Source of the DNA: Tetragonia tetragonoides
Taxonomy: Eukaryota; Streptophyta; Magnoliopsida; Caryophyllales; Aizoaceae
Reading direction: 5' to 3'
Assembly (NCBI GenBank): GCA_038025085.1
Contig: CM076150.1
Coordinates: 3,886,001 to 3,950,000, forward strand
Length of the DNA stretch: 64,000 nt
Numbering within the stretch: position 1 is the stretch's first letter; each line of letters starts with the position of its first letter. Below are positions 12,439 to 22,836 of the stretch, piece after piece. The notes beneath the pieces were generated by a model. That model had not been told where the DNA came from, did no database searches, and saw only the letters and a program-made list of their open reading frames with translations. Position numbers and translations under genes: made by a program.

Positions 12439-14609
12439 ATTATGATGCCTCAGCTTAGGTGCTCGCCTTCAAAAGATATTGTTTAATTCTAATGAGTGTT
12501 CAAAAGGTCTATTAAGGAATATGAATATAAGATTGATTGGATCTCCAACTATTATCTTAAATTTTTAATTGAGTTGGTTTTAACAAGAGGTCATGTGTTC
12601 ATTTCTTGGAGCTCCATTCGCTAAGTGAAATATTTGGACATATGATTTGCATTACCAATCATGCCCAAAGTCAATACTCTCACCACTTACCAGTTTTCCA
12701 TCTAATACCCTTGTTAAACAAAGTTCGATGCGAAGAATACTCTTTCATGCCAAAGAGTTAGAGCTCTAAGATCTACAATAAAAGAGACCACCTTCTTTAA
12801 TTTTTAAATATTTAGCAGGCAACACCTTTAGCACAAAAATTATTAGATTTTGAAGAATTTTCCATAAAGTTTACAAATAAAATGAGCGTTTACTGCTTCT
12901 ATTTTACGCAAACTTTGTCCGCCAATACACTTCGGCTGACATATTTAGAAAAACTCACGTTGAGAATCAATTTTTTTTTATTTTTTCAGAAAAATTCCTT
13001 ATTAATTTTATCTACCTCTTGAAATGTGGATTTAGGTGAGGCAAAACATTGCATTGTACTTAGAGCTGGAAAACGGGTCAGGCCATGTCGGTTCGTCTTT
13101 GGTTTCGTGTCTGTCTTAAAATACATAAATTTTATATGAAATTAAAGGCATTATATTCTATGGCAATTTAGTTTAATTGTGTCAGATTCGGTAATACTTA
13201 TTCGTGTTCGTGTTTTTCCTAATAACTTTATGTTCGTGTCATCTAGTGTTATCGTCATTGCCATTGTATTATATGTAAGGGGTTAGAATATTAGAATCCA
13301 ATTTTCCAAAATAAGAACCCCCCGTCAAGGTTCAGAGAGAGAATTAGCCACCCATAAACTCATTCTCTAACTTTATTTACCATCTCCGTAAATTGGTTTC
13401 ACGTGCCCCTTTTATTCAAGGCACGACATCCCAACCACTTGTCTATTGAAATAATTTGAATTCTTTCCTTGATACTCACCCTAGCAATTTTTAATAAGAA
13501 ATATACTATATACGGAAAAAAATTGAAGTGAAAAAGGTACCATGCATGCTACAATTATAAAACTATAATAAAAGAAGCATATATATTTTCCCAAAAAGAT
13601 AAATGAATTGACCGACCACGACCAATAATAAGATTGTTAGTAAGAACTTCTACATTCATATAACTCTATTACTATAAGAATCGAAAGATACGCTAGTGGA
13701 TAGCCTTTTCTCCCAACTTTAAGATTGAACATTTGATTCATATCAAAAAAGAATATGTGCCTCCTATATAACTCCAACAAATATAACATTAGAAATGTGA
13801 CTTAAAATATTAAGTGTCATCAAAAGAATCATTTCATATCCCTTAAAAATAAGGGATCATTTCATTCCCATTAAAAAAAAAAAAAGGGATCATTTCATGG
13901 TGATTTCTATATGTAAATAAGTAAATACTACTGTATTTAGTGTACTTTATTTTTGGTGGAAAATTATATGTGTACTTTAAAGAACCCTTAAGCCAACAAG
14001 GAAACGAAAAGTGGCATATCACAATATCAATTCCATGGGGTCGTCATTTAAGTTATTTTTGTTTTCTTAACCACTAATCAAAGCACTAAAAAAGCATTGA
14101 TAAAAGCCAAAGCAAAACATCCATATCATATCTTCATCTTACAGTAATAATTAACCAAAATACACTTTTTTACATGTCTTCATTAGTGATAGAAACAGCA
14201 TCCAATCTTTAGTCAAAAATCTTGTCAATGGTAGGGAAATAGAGGGTACCAATTACCTTGATGAGATAATTAATGTTGTTTTGTCTAATAATATATATAT
14301 TTATATGTATGTAAGTTGAATGAGAAAAGGACAAGTGACACCAATTGACCTATGATATATTACACAATCATTTAAAGGTAACTGAAGCCAATATATGAAT
14401 GGAGATAGAGAGTGGGACATTTCCCATCTTCATTGAGAGAATGACCTTTAACCTTGTTTACAATAACAGAGTATCTCAATGCATTGCTCATTTGATTTGA
14501 CTCTTCAATCAGCCCTCCCCACAAATCGTCAATCGTCCTTGAGTTTATTTTACCCTTTTTTTTTATTTATAAATATCTTCTCCTTTTTGTTTCACAAAGA
14601 GCCACAAAA
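12439..14609. other. Gene-free AT-rich stretch
   Basis: No gene recognised on either strand. Near 13062-13250 a fragment (AGAGCTGGAAAACGGGTCAGG, then repeated TTCGTGTC) resembles the end of a hAT element without its partner. Confidence 0.4.
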
Positions 14610-14620
14610 ATCAACTAGAC

Positions 14621-14904
14621 CGTTTTTTTTTTTCTAAATAAAAAGAGGGTGCAAGTGAATGGCGATCGATGCATCCCCCACTACATCATGTTCAGACTCT
14701 CGTGTTCAATAGCAAACATATAAGACTAGCTGAACAACCAGCGCAATCACTTGCCCCATCAACGTAGCACCAACAAGGAGCTAGTATAGTTCCTAGAAGC
14801 TAGCAGACACAAGGAATGGGGGGAATGAGGATTCTAACCCATAACCTTGCCTTACCAAACCACTTTGGAGTAAGTTTGGAATTACTAGACCACTACTTTT
14901 GTTG
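14621..14904 (-). mobile_element. tRNA-headed SINE (family B), hAT inserted at its 5' border
   Basis: Reverse complement of the plus-strand family B copy at 27260-27543: same head (GTAGTGGTCTAGTAATTCC), B box region, and body (TCCTTGTTGGTGCTACGTTG). A T-run at 14622-14633 is its tail. Its target duplication ATCAACTAGA is at 14610-14619 and, beyond the hAT, at 15226-15235, showing that the hAT landed later across the SINE border. Confidence 0.85.
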
Positions 14905-14912
14905 GTTATCAA

Positions 14913-15222
14913 TAGAGCTGGCAAAAACTGACCTGACCCGATGACCGACCCTCCACAGACCCGACCGAAACTCGACCCGACAAGATTCCAACCCGAAGTT
15001 ACCCGACCCGTTTTGATCCGAGACCGATTCGACCCGACCCGGACCCGAATGTTGTGAGACAATATTTGTCAAATCCGTTGGGTAACCCGAAACTGAACCC
15101 GTATTTGACCCGATGTATTCGACCCGTATTTGACCCGACCCGTATTCGACCCAACCCGTATTTGACCCGACCCGTATTTGACCGACCGAAACACGATCCG
15201 ACCATCCCATTTGCCAGGTCTA
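14913..15222. mobile_element. Non-autonomous hAT element (310 bp) with ACCCG repeats
   Basis: Termini TAGAGCTGGCAAA and, inverted, TAGACCTGGCAAA. Perfect 8-bp flanks GTTATCAA at 14905-14912 and 15223-15230. The right half is a run of TTGACCCGACCCGTA/TTCGACCC units; the left part holds GACCCGA motifs. It has no coding capacity. Confidence 0.9.
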
Positions 15223-15235
15223 GTTATCAACTAGA

Positions 15236-17307
15236 GCATTTAATTGGGTTGATCAAGTCTGGATTCGAGTCATTTGTCGGTTGAGTCATTAGCCGGTTGG
15301 GTAATTTAGATCTCACAAAAACTGAAAAAAATGACTTGTACTTCATCTGAGAATTTGTGTTTTTTTTTATTATGTGCAACACTAATGTTAAATCAACTAA
15401 AAATCTACTTCGCAAGACTGTTGACGGTTGAGACTACGAGACGTGTAGCTCAAACTATATGAAAAATCTTATAGACCATGTGCCAAATTTAAAATTGCCC
15501 TTAATAAATGAGAGAAACACAATCATTAAAACATAAAAATGATCATTCCTAAGAGGAATTAAAAGAAAGAGTGTTGAAATTTCTAATGGAAAAAGATACT
15601 TTGGTTTTTAGTATTTAACATATGAAAGAATGAGACCCTTTAATTTGGAGGTCTTATGCGAGTGATCACCTCGCATTTGCTCAAAAGCGTGCGTCCCGTA
15701 AGGGTGGGTTCTTTTCAACTTATTGAACCTTACCTAATTAGTGGAGGATCTTATCGTAAAAATCAATGACATGATATTAGTGAATCAATGGAAATCAGTG
15801 GTATAACCTTACTCAATCAGTGGAAAATGTACAGTGTCACATCCCTTTTCACATAATGAATAACATGACCTTACTGAATTAGTGGAAATCAGTAGCAGGA
15901 CCTTACCGAATCACTGAGAATTAGTAGCAGAATCTTAGTCAAATCCCGGGGAATAACTTTTATCTACTCGTATTTCTTTTGTTAAGGGTTGTTAATTAAA
16001 TGGGGCTTAGACAGAAATGAGAGCAGTTGCAATGATACACAAGTTGGTACACTAAGGGACGTCGTAGGCTATCAATGGTGATACATGGTTGGCAAAGGAT
16101 AGACAAAGCTTGTCTCTTGCATTCTATGAGCACGGGATGTTTAGAACGGAATCCATGTGGTACCAATAAGTGTAGGCCAGCTACAAGAACACTGCCTCAA
16201 AAACCAATAACTCACTTCAAGAAAAAACAAAGAGAAAAAAAAAGACTCATCCCAAGAGTTATTTCCTATGCATATTGTGTAGGTAAAATTCAATTTGTTC
16301 TTGTCAGCAAAAACGAAGACAATAAGCATAAGAAATGTTCTTCTCACCTGATTTTAATTTCACATTTGTCATTGGGTGGATAGGTGAATTGTCCTACATG
16401 GGAAGAGGAGAAAAAATATCTAACGGTGTTTTTTTAGGATGAGCTTCATTGAAGTGAACTGAATTCAACACTACTTAATTTAAATTACGCCAATGAATTA
16501 ACCTCAACAGTCAACACTACTGAATTGAATTGAACCCCGCTTTTTATGTGAAATAAAATATATGTTTCTGAACTGAACACTATTGAATTGAATTGAGCAT
16601 CACTGAACTGAACTGACCATATCATTAAACTTATACGAGATCAAATATTTTCTTAAAGGTCGCCCCATCTCATAGTAATTCAAACCAAACACGCTTAAAA
16701 GTTATGGTTTTTTTGAATTAAACTCCGTGGAAAAAAGATGCAGATTTGTAATTTGAGTTATACCATCTAATTGTTTAACCTTCTCTCATTCATAAAATCA
16801 TTAGGGTATTGCATCCTTCATAACAAATTGGTGGGACAATGCAATTCGTGACAAGATCCAAACTTCTTTATTATGTCATCAACATCAACACCAAATTAAT
16901 AATAGAAGTATGAGATTTCCAAACAAATATGGAGGTGTCTAATCTACTACATACAAAATAATGAGTCAATAGAACTTGTTAAAACATTACTACCAAACTC
17001 GATAAGCTTGTTCAAAAACACAAATGGACTCTTTAATCGGTAACCGGCACACATATTTAGGTAATTGAAAATTCATTAATCTAAGAGTTTGTGTCATATA
17101 TAATAAGCAAGAAGTAGCGGTGTCAAGAATATAACATAAATAGCACACATACAATCTTGTTAAAGTGAAAAGAACATAACATAACTTCAACTAACAAACA
17201 TTTCAACTAAATTGGCAAGAAGTAGCGGTGTCAAGAATATTACTATTGAAGGCGATAATTTAGCTATTTATAAAAGTAATTAGGAAGAATGACACATTCT
17301 CTGAGAG
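15236..17307. other. Gene-free; degenerate tandem repeats
   Basis: No gene recognised. Stretch 15700-15950 holds degenerate units around CTTACCGAATCAGTGGAAAT (see separate entry). Stretch 16440-16630 repeats TGAATTGAATTGA/CTGAACTGAAC. A 25-bp direct repeat with the core AGAAGTAGCGGTGTCAAGAA lies at 17107-17131 and 17215-17239. Confidence 0.45.
15700..15950. repeat. Tandem-repeat element, family T copy 1
   Basis: About seven degenerate units of about 33 bp with core ACCTTACYRAATCAGTGGAA, opening with TAAGGGTGGGTTCTTTTCAA. Related arrays lie at 39690-39880 and 43190-43305, which close with a TGCACCCT motif, the inverse of the opening. This suggests a small transposable element whose interior is tandem repeats. 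Confidence 0.6.
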
Positions 17308-17470
17308 TTTTTTTTTTGGTTCACGACCAAGGGTATCCACCGTCGATCACAGTGACTATTCCCGCGCTGACTTGTAGGCACCTCAAAGGGTGGGACAGCT
17401 GGCCAAGGAATTTAAAGTTGCTCCATGCCCAAGGCGAGATTCAAACCCTCGACCTTAGTTAAGGATGGAT
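17308..17470 (-). mobile_element. SINE family A, 5'-truncated copy
   Basis: Minus strand reads GGTCGAGGGTTTGAATCTCG (B box), CATGGAGCAAC, GGCCAGCTGTCCCACCC, and GTCGACGG-type sequence to an A-run. It matches the copies at 19827-20521 and 49743-49977. The first about 35 bp including the A box are missing. Confidence 0.8.
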
Positions 17471-18234
17471 ATCATTATTGACACTAATTGCAAACTTTAT
17501 GGCAAATATCGGGCATTCTTGCCTGGGTTTGCATCTTTGGTATGATTCCTTTGATGATTCTCTCATCAATTTGTTGGAGAGAGATTCTTTATGGTAACCC
17601 TTTGAGTTCCATGGCTTCCTTGCATTTTTTTTAAAAAATAAATAAATGCGTAATTTGGTGAAAACCACCTACAAAGTTCTACTTTTTGTTGAGAACCCCC
17701 TGAATCGTTGCTTATTGTTCAATACCCCCTTAAACGTTACAAACGCCTTGACACTCACCCCTTAAGTGATTTGTCGACCGAATTTTATATTTCTCTTCCC
17801 ATTTTACCCTCACATGCAAGTCACATGCCACTTAAATGACCCCCCTGTTTGACCCAATTAATTATTACCCATTTGACTCTTTAATTAATTAACATTTGAC
17901 ATAATTAACAAAAGTACCCCCCTGGAAAAGAACAATGTATTTCCCTCTCTTTCTCATTTTCACGACATTTTTCCTTCCACCATTGTTCCTCTCAGCCATT
18001 GTCCACTTTTCTCCACCATCTCCATCTGCGATAGGGAAAGCAAGAGATCTAGCTAAGTCGTTGCCTTCTTCTTTTCCTCTTGTCCTCTATATCTTTGTTC
18101 TCTTTTTCTTTCCCCAATATTTCAGTGAATTAGGGTTCATGTAACTGTCCCAAATTTTCTTTCCCAATTTTTCGTTTAATTGTCCCCATATTATTTGGTT
18201 GATTTTGTCGTGCTTTGATTTTGTAAGGTGAAAG

Positions 18235-18348
18235 ATGTCAAGCTCCAATTCAACTCAATTTTCGTGGCCACCGATTTGCAAATGTAACAAAATGGCCTCC
18301 TCTAATACAAAGAAGAACCCATGGAGACAACTTTTTGGATGTGGTTGA
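18235..18348 (+). pseudogene. GRF-type zinc finger-like fragment inside Mutator-like element
   Basis: A 37-codon frame starts MSSSNSTQFSWPPICKCNKM and ends ...NPWRQLFGCG, then TGA. Plant GRF-type zinc-finger proteins often read C-x-C ... NPGR-x-F-x-x-C; the CKCNK and NPWRQLFGC parts fit this, with Gly replaced by Trp. The following Zn ligands and the coiled coil usual in these proteins are not in frame. It is read as a captured or decayed gene piece rather than a working gene. The match was made by eye only. Confidence 0.4.
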
Positions 18349-18465
18349 TTATTTAGTGATCATGAGAATATTAGAGTATAAGTTCCTTTTTTGGGTTTTG
18401 TCTTCGATTTTGTTCATGTCGTCTTGGCTAGAGAGAAAAAAAATGAGAAAAAGAGAGATGAAGAC

Positions 18466-18470
<5 letters not shown>

Positions 18471-18552
<82 letters not shown>
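18471..18552. repeat. (GA)n microsatellite
   Basis: About 41 uninterrupted GA units, in the right-hand part of the Mutator-like element. They create a false Arg-Glu repeat in one frame. Confidence 0.97.
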
Positions 18553-18555
<3 letters not shown>

Positions 18556-19826
18556 AGTTAAGTGATGAAGAGAGCAAACAGAGACGGAAAGGGAGAGAAG
18601 ACAGACATGGAGAGAGGAGAGAAGACGAAGATGGAGGGAAGGGAATTATTTTTACTGAAGTGGGTAGGGTGAAAAAATTAAGTACTGAATTTTGTATAAT
18701 AATTCAATTTGGTCAAATAGGGGGGCCATTTAAGTGCCATGTGACTAACACGCGAGGGTAAAACGGGAAGAGAAATATAAAATTTGGCTGACAAATCACT
18801 TAAGGGGTGAGTGCCAGGGCGTTTGTAACGTTTAAGGGGGTACTGAACAATAAGCAATGATTCAGGGGATTCTCAACAAAAAGTGAAACTTTGTAGGTAG
18901 TTTTCACCAAATTGCGCTAAATAAATAAATAAATAAAATTGATTTGTCTTTTCAACAATTTAATTTCCTTCTTGGATCAATATGTCCAAACCCCTTATCA
19001 TATATATATATGGGTAAAATCGCCGGTAACGTGACAAATGTCACACTTTGATTGGTTAGCATTTATTTTTTTTATTTTGATTTTTATAATGGTGAGTAAT
19101 GAATTGTCAAAAATAAATATCAAATATTAATTGCTAACCTATTCATATTTCTTATTTTTATTTAATATTAAAATTACATTAATACAATCTAAAATAGCAT
19201 TAATCTCCCCCATTAATGTTGTCAATTATAGCTTTTGACTATTCAGGTATTGTAAGGATGCTTGACTTGACAATTAGTTGTCTACAAAAAATTTTATTTG
19301 CTATTGAAAAAATTATTAAAATTTCTAATCATTTTGGTATAGAGGATGAATATTTTTGGGAAATATGTACACGTTGATTTGGACATTAATTATTTTTCTC
19401 TTTTTGTTTTTAATTTTGGTCAGTAATTAGTTGTCAACATCCTATAGTAATTGCTATGACCTATTCATATTCTTTTTTTTTTATAGATAGAATGACATTA
19501 ATACAATCTAAAATGGCCTTAATGTCCAGTTTTATAAACAATAAAAACTTTTTTCGGGTATAGATCAGATGATAAATATTTGGGACAATAATCAACATAA
19601 TATAATAAGGGTTATATAGTTGTGGGTATAAGCGCAGGTAACGTGTACAAGTGTCACAGTTTGATGAATTACATATTATATTCCCTTTTATTAGATAGTG
19701 ATTTGTCGATATTTTTGCAAAAATTGAAAGAATTTAAGTTTTTAAACTTTTAGATTCCAAATACTGAAATGCACATTAAGGGGTAGTCTGATCACACAGA
19801 TGGTTGTTTAATAACAAGAATTATAT

Positions 19827-20521
19827 AACCAAGGAGGTGTGGTTGAGTGGTGGGGCTTCATCCATCCTTATCCAAGGTCGAGGGTTCGAATCTCGCCTTG
19901 GGCATGGAGCAGCTTTAAATTCCTTGGCCAGCTGTCCCACCTAGGGGTGTAACTGAATCGAGCCGACTCGGTGAGCCCTCGGGCTCGCCTCGGTCAAAGC
20001 TCGGGTCAAACCGAGCTCGAGCCGAGCCCGAGCCGGCTCGAATGCTTTCCGAGCCGAGCCCAAGCCTAATATGGCTCGGCTCGGTTGGCTCGTTTCATTT
20101 TATTTTCCCCTCTATTTTGAATAAGACCATTAAATATTTATAGAAATTCATATATTTTTTAGGGTTTTCCCATTTTATAACTTGTAAATGAGCATTTGTA
20201 GTCGAATTCAATTGCAAATGTTTTAAATCGATCTACTTTTTAAAACATTTTTAATGGCGAGTGTGAGTTCGAGCCGAGCCGAGTTACGAGTCTAAACCGA
20301 GCCGAGCCCGAGCCTCAACTATTCCGGCTCGGTGAGCTTCGAGCCGAGCCTGAGCCGAGCCAAAACAAACCGAGCCGAGCTTCGAGCCAGGGGTGGCTCG
20401 GGCTCGACTCGGCTTGGTTACACCCCTAGTCCCACCCTTTGAGGTGCCTACAAGCCAGCGCGGGGGATAGTCACTGTGGTCGACGGTGGATACCCATGGT
20501 CGTGAACCAAAAAAAAATAAA
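19827..20521 (+). mobile_element. tRNA-headed SINE (family A), split by a hAT element
   Basis: The 17-bp target duplication AATAACAAGAATTATAT is perfect at 19810-19826 and 20522-20538. The head has an A-box-like TGTGGTTGAGTGG and a B-box GGTTCGAATCTCG; the tail is A-rich. About 200 bp remain after subtracting the hAT at 19942-20428. Confidence 0.92.
19942..20428. mobile_element. Non-autonomous hAT element (487 bp) with GAGCCGAGCC repeats, nested in SINE
   Basis: Termini TAGGGGTGTAAC at both ends (inverted), and 8-bp flanks GTCCCACC at 19934-19941 and 20429-20436, perfect. Both subterminal zones are dense in GAGCCGAG/CTCGGCTC. The AT-rich centre has no gene. Confidence 0.93.
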
Positions 20522-20942
20522 AATAACAAGAATTATATCAGTTTGAATAAGAGTAGACTATGTGAAAATTGAGTTTTATTTGTGGGGATAATCATCGTTA
20601 ATATCACAAGCATTAAATATTTAATTACGTTTTAAATGAAGGTATAAACACAGGTTAGACATAAATTTTGTAAGGATATGCTTAAAATATAATTATATGG
20701 GTCACATTTGGAGTGACAATTTATTAAGTTATACTATATGATGTACAATTGCAAGCTAACTGACAAGTGATAGATATTATTTTATTTTTTAGTCGGAGAA
20801 TGGTGAGTGATCTGTGTAACATTTCGACCATTTTCTACTTTTTATTATTCTTTATGTACTTATGTATAATTTTAAAAATATTTAAAAACATAAAAAATAA
20901 TGATAAATGGGTCGCCCGTGCGTAGCACGGGTAAAGTCCTAG

Positions 20943-22076
20943 TATATACATATAATTGGGTCCTTATTCGTGTGGTGCCGACGCGTGGGACGCCACATAG
21001 GCGAGCCACGTCGTGTGACCGTGACACGTAAGCCGACACGTAAGCTTAAACATGCCACATAGCATACACATCCTCCATCATTAATGGCTTATCATTAGTT
21101 GACTTAATTACATATTTATTAGCATATTTCTAAATTACAACATAAAATAACTTTAGTTACGCAAGTCAAAAGATTATAATTCTGACTTTGTTGGATTGGA
21201 TTTGAAAAACGCTTCAAAATGAGATATATATGTATATGTCCTATAAAAGTTGGGTTCTTTCCGTGTGGTGGTGACACGTAGACGCCGTTATTTCCGTGTG
21301 GTAATGACACGTATGACGTCACATAAGAGGTAATATTTGTATGAAGATGCAAATAAACCCCACATGTACTCAACTTTGTCACATAATGTTAGTTGTGCGT
21401 TATAAAATGAGCATGTGCTATCAACTTTTAGGGCACATATACCGAAAATGAAGAATGAGTTTATTCATTATTTTCATTAATTGAATTACTTATTAAAATT
21501 AGTGTACATATCTATCTAAACTTAGTCCAATCTCATTACAAATGAAGGTGACATGAAAGTATCATTTTCAAGAATTGGCATGTCGCATCCTATGGATAGA
21601 AGTCTTTGCAAAAATAAAATTAAAATGTATTTTACTAATAATATTAATAATTTCACATCGAATATTATAAGCATATATTATTAAAAATATTCATAAAATT
21701 ATTTTACGAGCCCGTGCGAAGCACGGAAAAAATGACATGTAGACGCCACATAGTTTTAGCTGTGCGGTATAAAACGAGCATGAGGTATCAACTTTTAGTG
21801 TACATATACCGTTAATGCATAATGATTTTATTGACTTTTTTCTTTAATTGAATTCCTTATTAAAATTAGTGTACAAATACTACTTCTATTATCTATTTAA
21901 ATTTAGTCCAATCTCATTACAAAATTTTAAGAATTAGCATGCATCCTATGGATAGAAATCTTTCCAAAAATAAAATAAAATGTATTTATATCAATATTAT
22001 TAATAATTTAACTTCAAATATGCTAATCATTTTATTATCAAATATATTCATAAAATTATTTTACGAGCAAACCTAG
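20943..22076. mobile_element. Helitron-derived block with a 367-bp tandem duplication
   Basis: Two diverged copies, 21394-21727 and 21761-22076, start TGTGCG(T/G)TATAAAA and run in parallel through CATCCTATGGATAGAA to TAAAATTATTTTACGAGC. Copy one ends with the hairpin CCGTGC-GAA-GCACGG (21710-21725). Copy two lacks the hairpin and ends CCTAG|T. The left flank 20975-21060 and 21255-21320 repeats CGTGTGGT..GACACGTA..GACG units rich in ACGT. No gene. Confidence 0.6.
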
Positions 22077-22836
22077 TACTCCATATAAATGAGTATCACT
22101 AATCAACAAAAGTGTAGCCATCATTTCCACTTGAATCTTCAAGGTGGTTATGGTGGACAACCACCAAATCGTCATTATATTTTGCTAACTATTGAACGAA
22201 CTGTATGCTTAACTTGGTTCATTTTTTTAAATACTTTTTTTTCTTTTTTTTTTTTCTTGATGTTTTCTCATCAGCTATAGATAAGATCAATTATTGTGTG
22301 ATGATTCATTATTGCAAGATATACAGCATAAAAATATGATGATTTCATTATTTTCCAACCTCTTAGTATGTTACAAAGTGCACCATTATTCTGTTCCATG
22401 TTTGAAATTCAGTGACCTCAACCACACTCTTTGCCGGTTTGCTTGAAAGAGCAAGAGACTCAAAATATCAGTAGCATCCATTGAAGTAGCTCACCATCAA
22501 AGACAAGCTACTAAAATTCAAAAGAAGCTTCTATTGTTCATTCAGTACATCTAAAAGCTGTTCCAAATCTCTCTTTCTGACCACCAACATTTTGCATTTT
22601 CCTCTGTTCCCAGTTTAGAGAGTGTCCTAATGATGAAATCTAACAAAGAAATAAAAGAGAATCCAAAAAAGTAATAAAAATATAAAAATAAAAATAAAAT
22701 AAATAAAAAAAAGTAAATAAATCCCTAAGCTGTCTAAAAGTATGCAAACCCAACACATAACTGGCAGTGTTGTGTAAAGTAGGTTTCTCTATAATGTAGT
22801 AGCACGCATTGCAAGCAGAATTACTGAGGACAAGTT
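22077..22836. other. Downstream flank of PAO gene
   Basis: Includes the 3' UTR of the polyamine oxidase gene (minus strand, below 22837) and AT-rich sequence. The A/T-run at 22670-22720 is simple sequence. No other gene seen. Confidence 0.5.

Larger units (their letters stand above)
17648..18917. mobile_element. Mutator-like element with about 225-bp terminal inverted repeats
   Basis: Left 17648-17872 and right 18695-18917 are inverted repeats with roughly 90% identity by eye (starting GCGYAATTTGGTGAAAACYA). Direct repeat TAAATAAAT (9 bp) flanks it at 17639-17647 and 18918-18926, the Mutator size, though in a simple A/T context. The interior has no transposase but carries a GRF-like zinc-finger fragment and a long (GA)n. 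Non-autonomous; possibly a Pack-MULE. Confidence 0.85.
18998..20942 (+). mobile_element. Non-autonomous Helitron, interrupted by a SINE
   Basis: Starts A|TCATATATATATATGGG and ends with the hairpin CCCGTGC-GTA-GCACGGG (20915-20931), followed 7 bp later by CTAG|T. These are the TC start, the 3' hairpin and CTRR end, and A|T insertion that mark Helitrons. No Rep/helicase frame. Roughly 1.2 kb remain when the nested SINE and hAT are removed. The 3' end is well supported; the 5' end is a best guess. Confidence 0.65.

Noticed and set aside
18335..18556. Arg-Glu repeat protein
   Set aside because: Reading of the (GA)n microsatellite.
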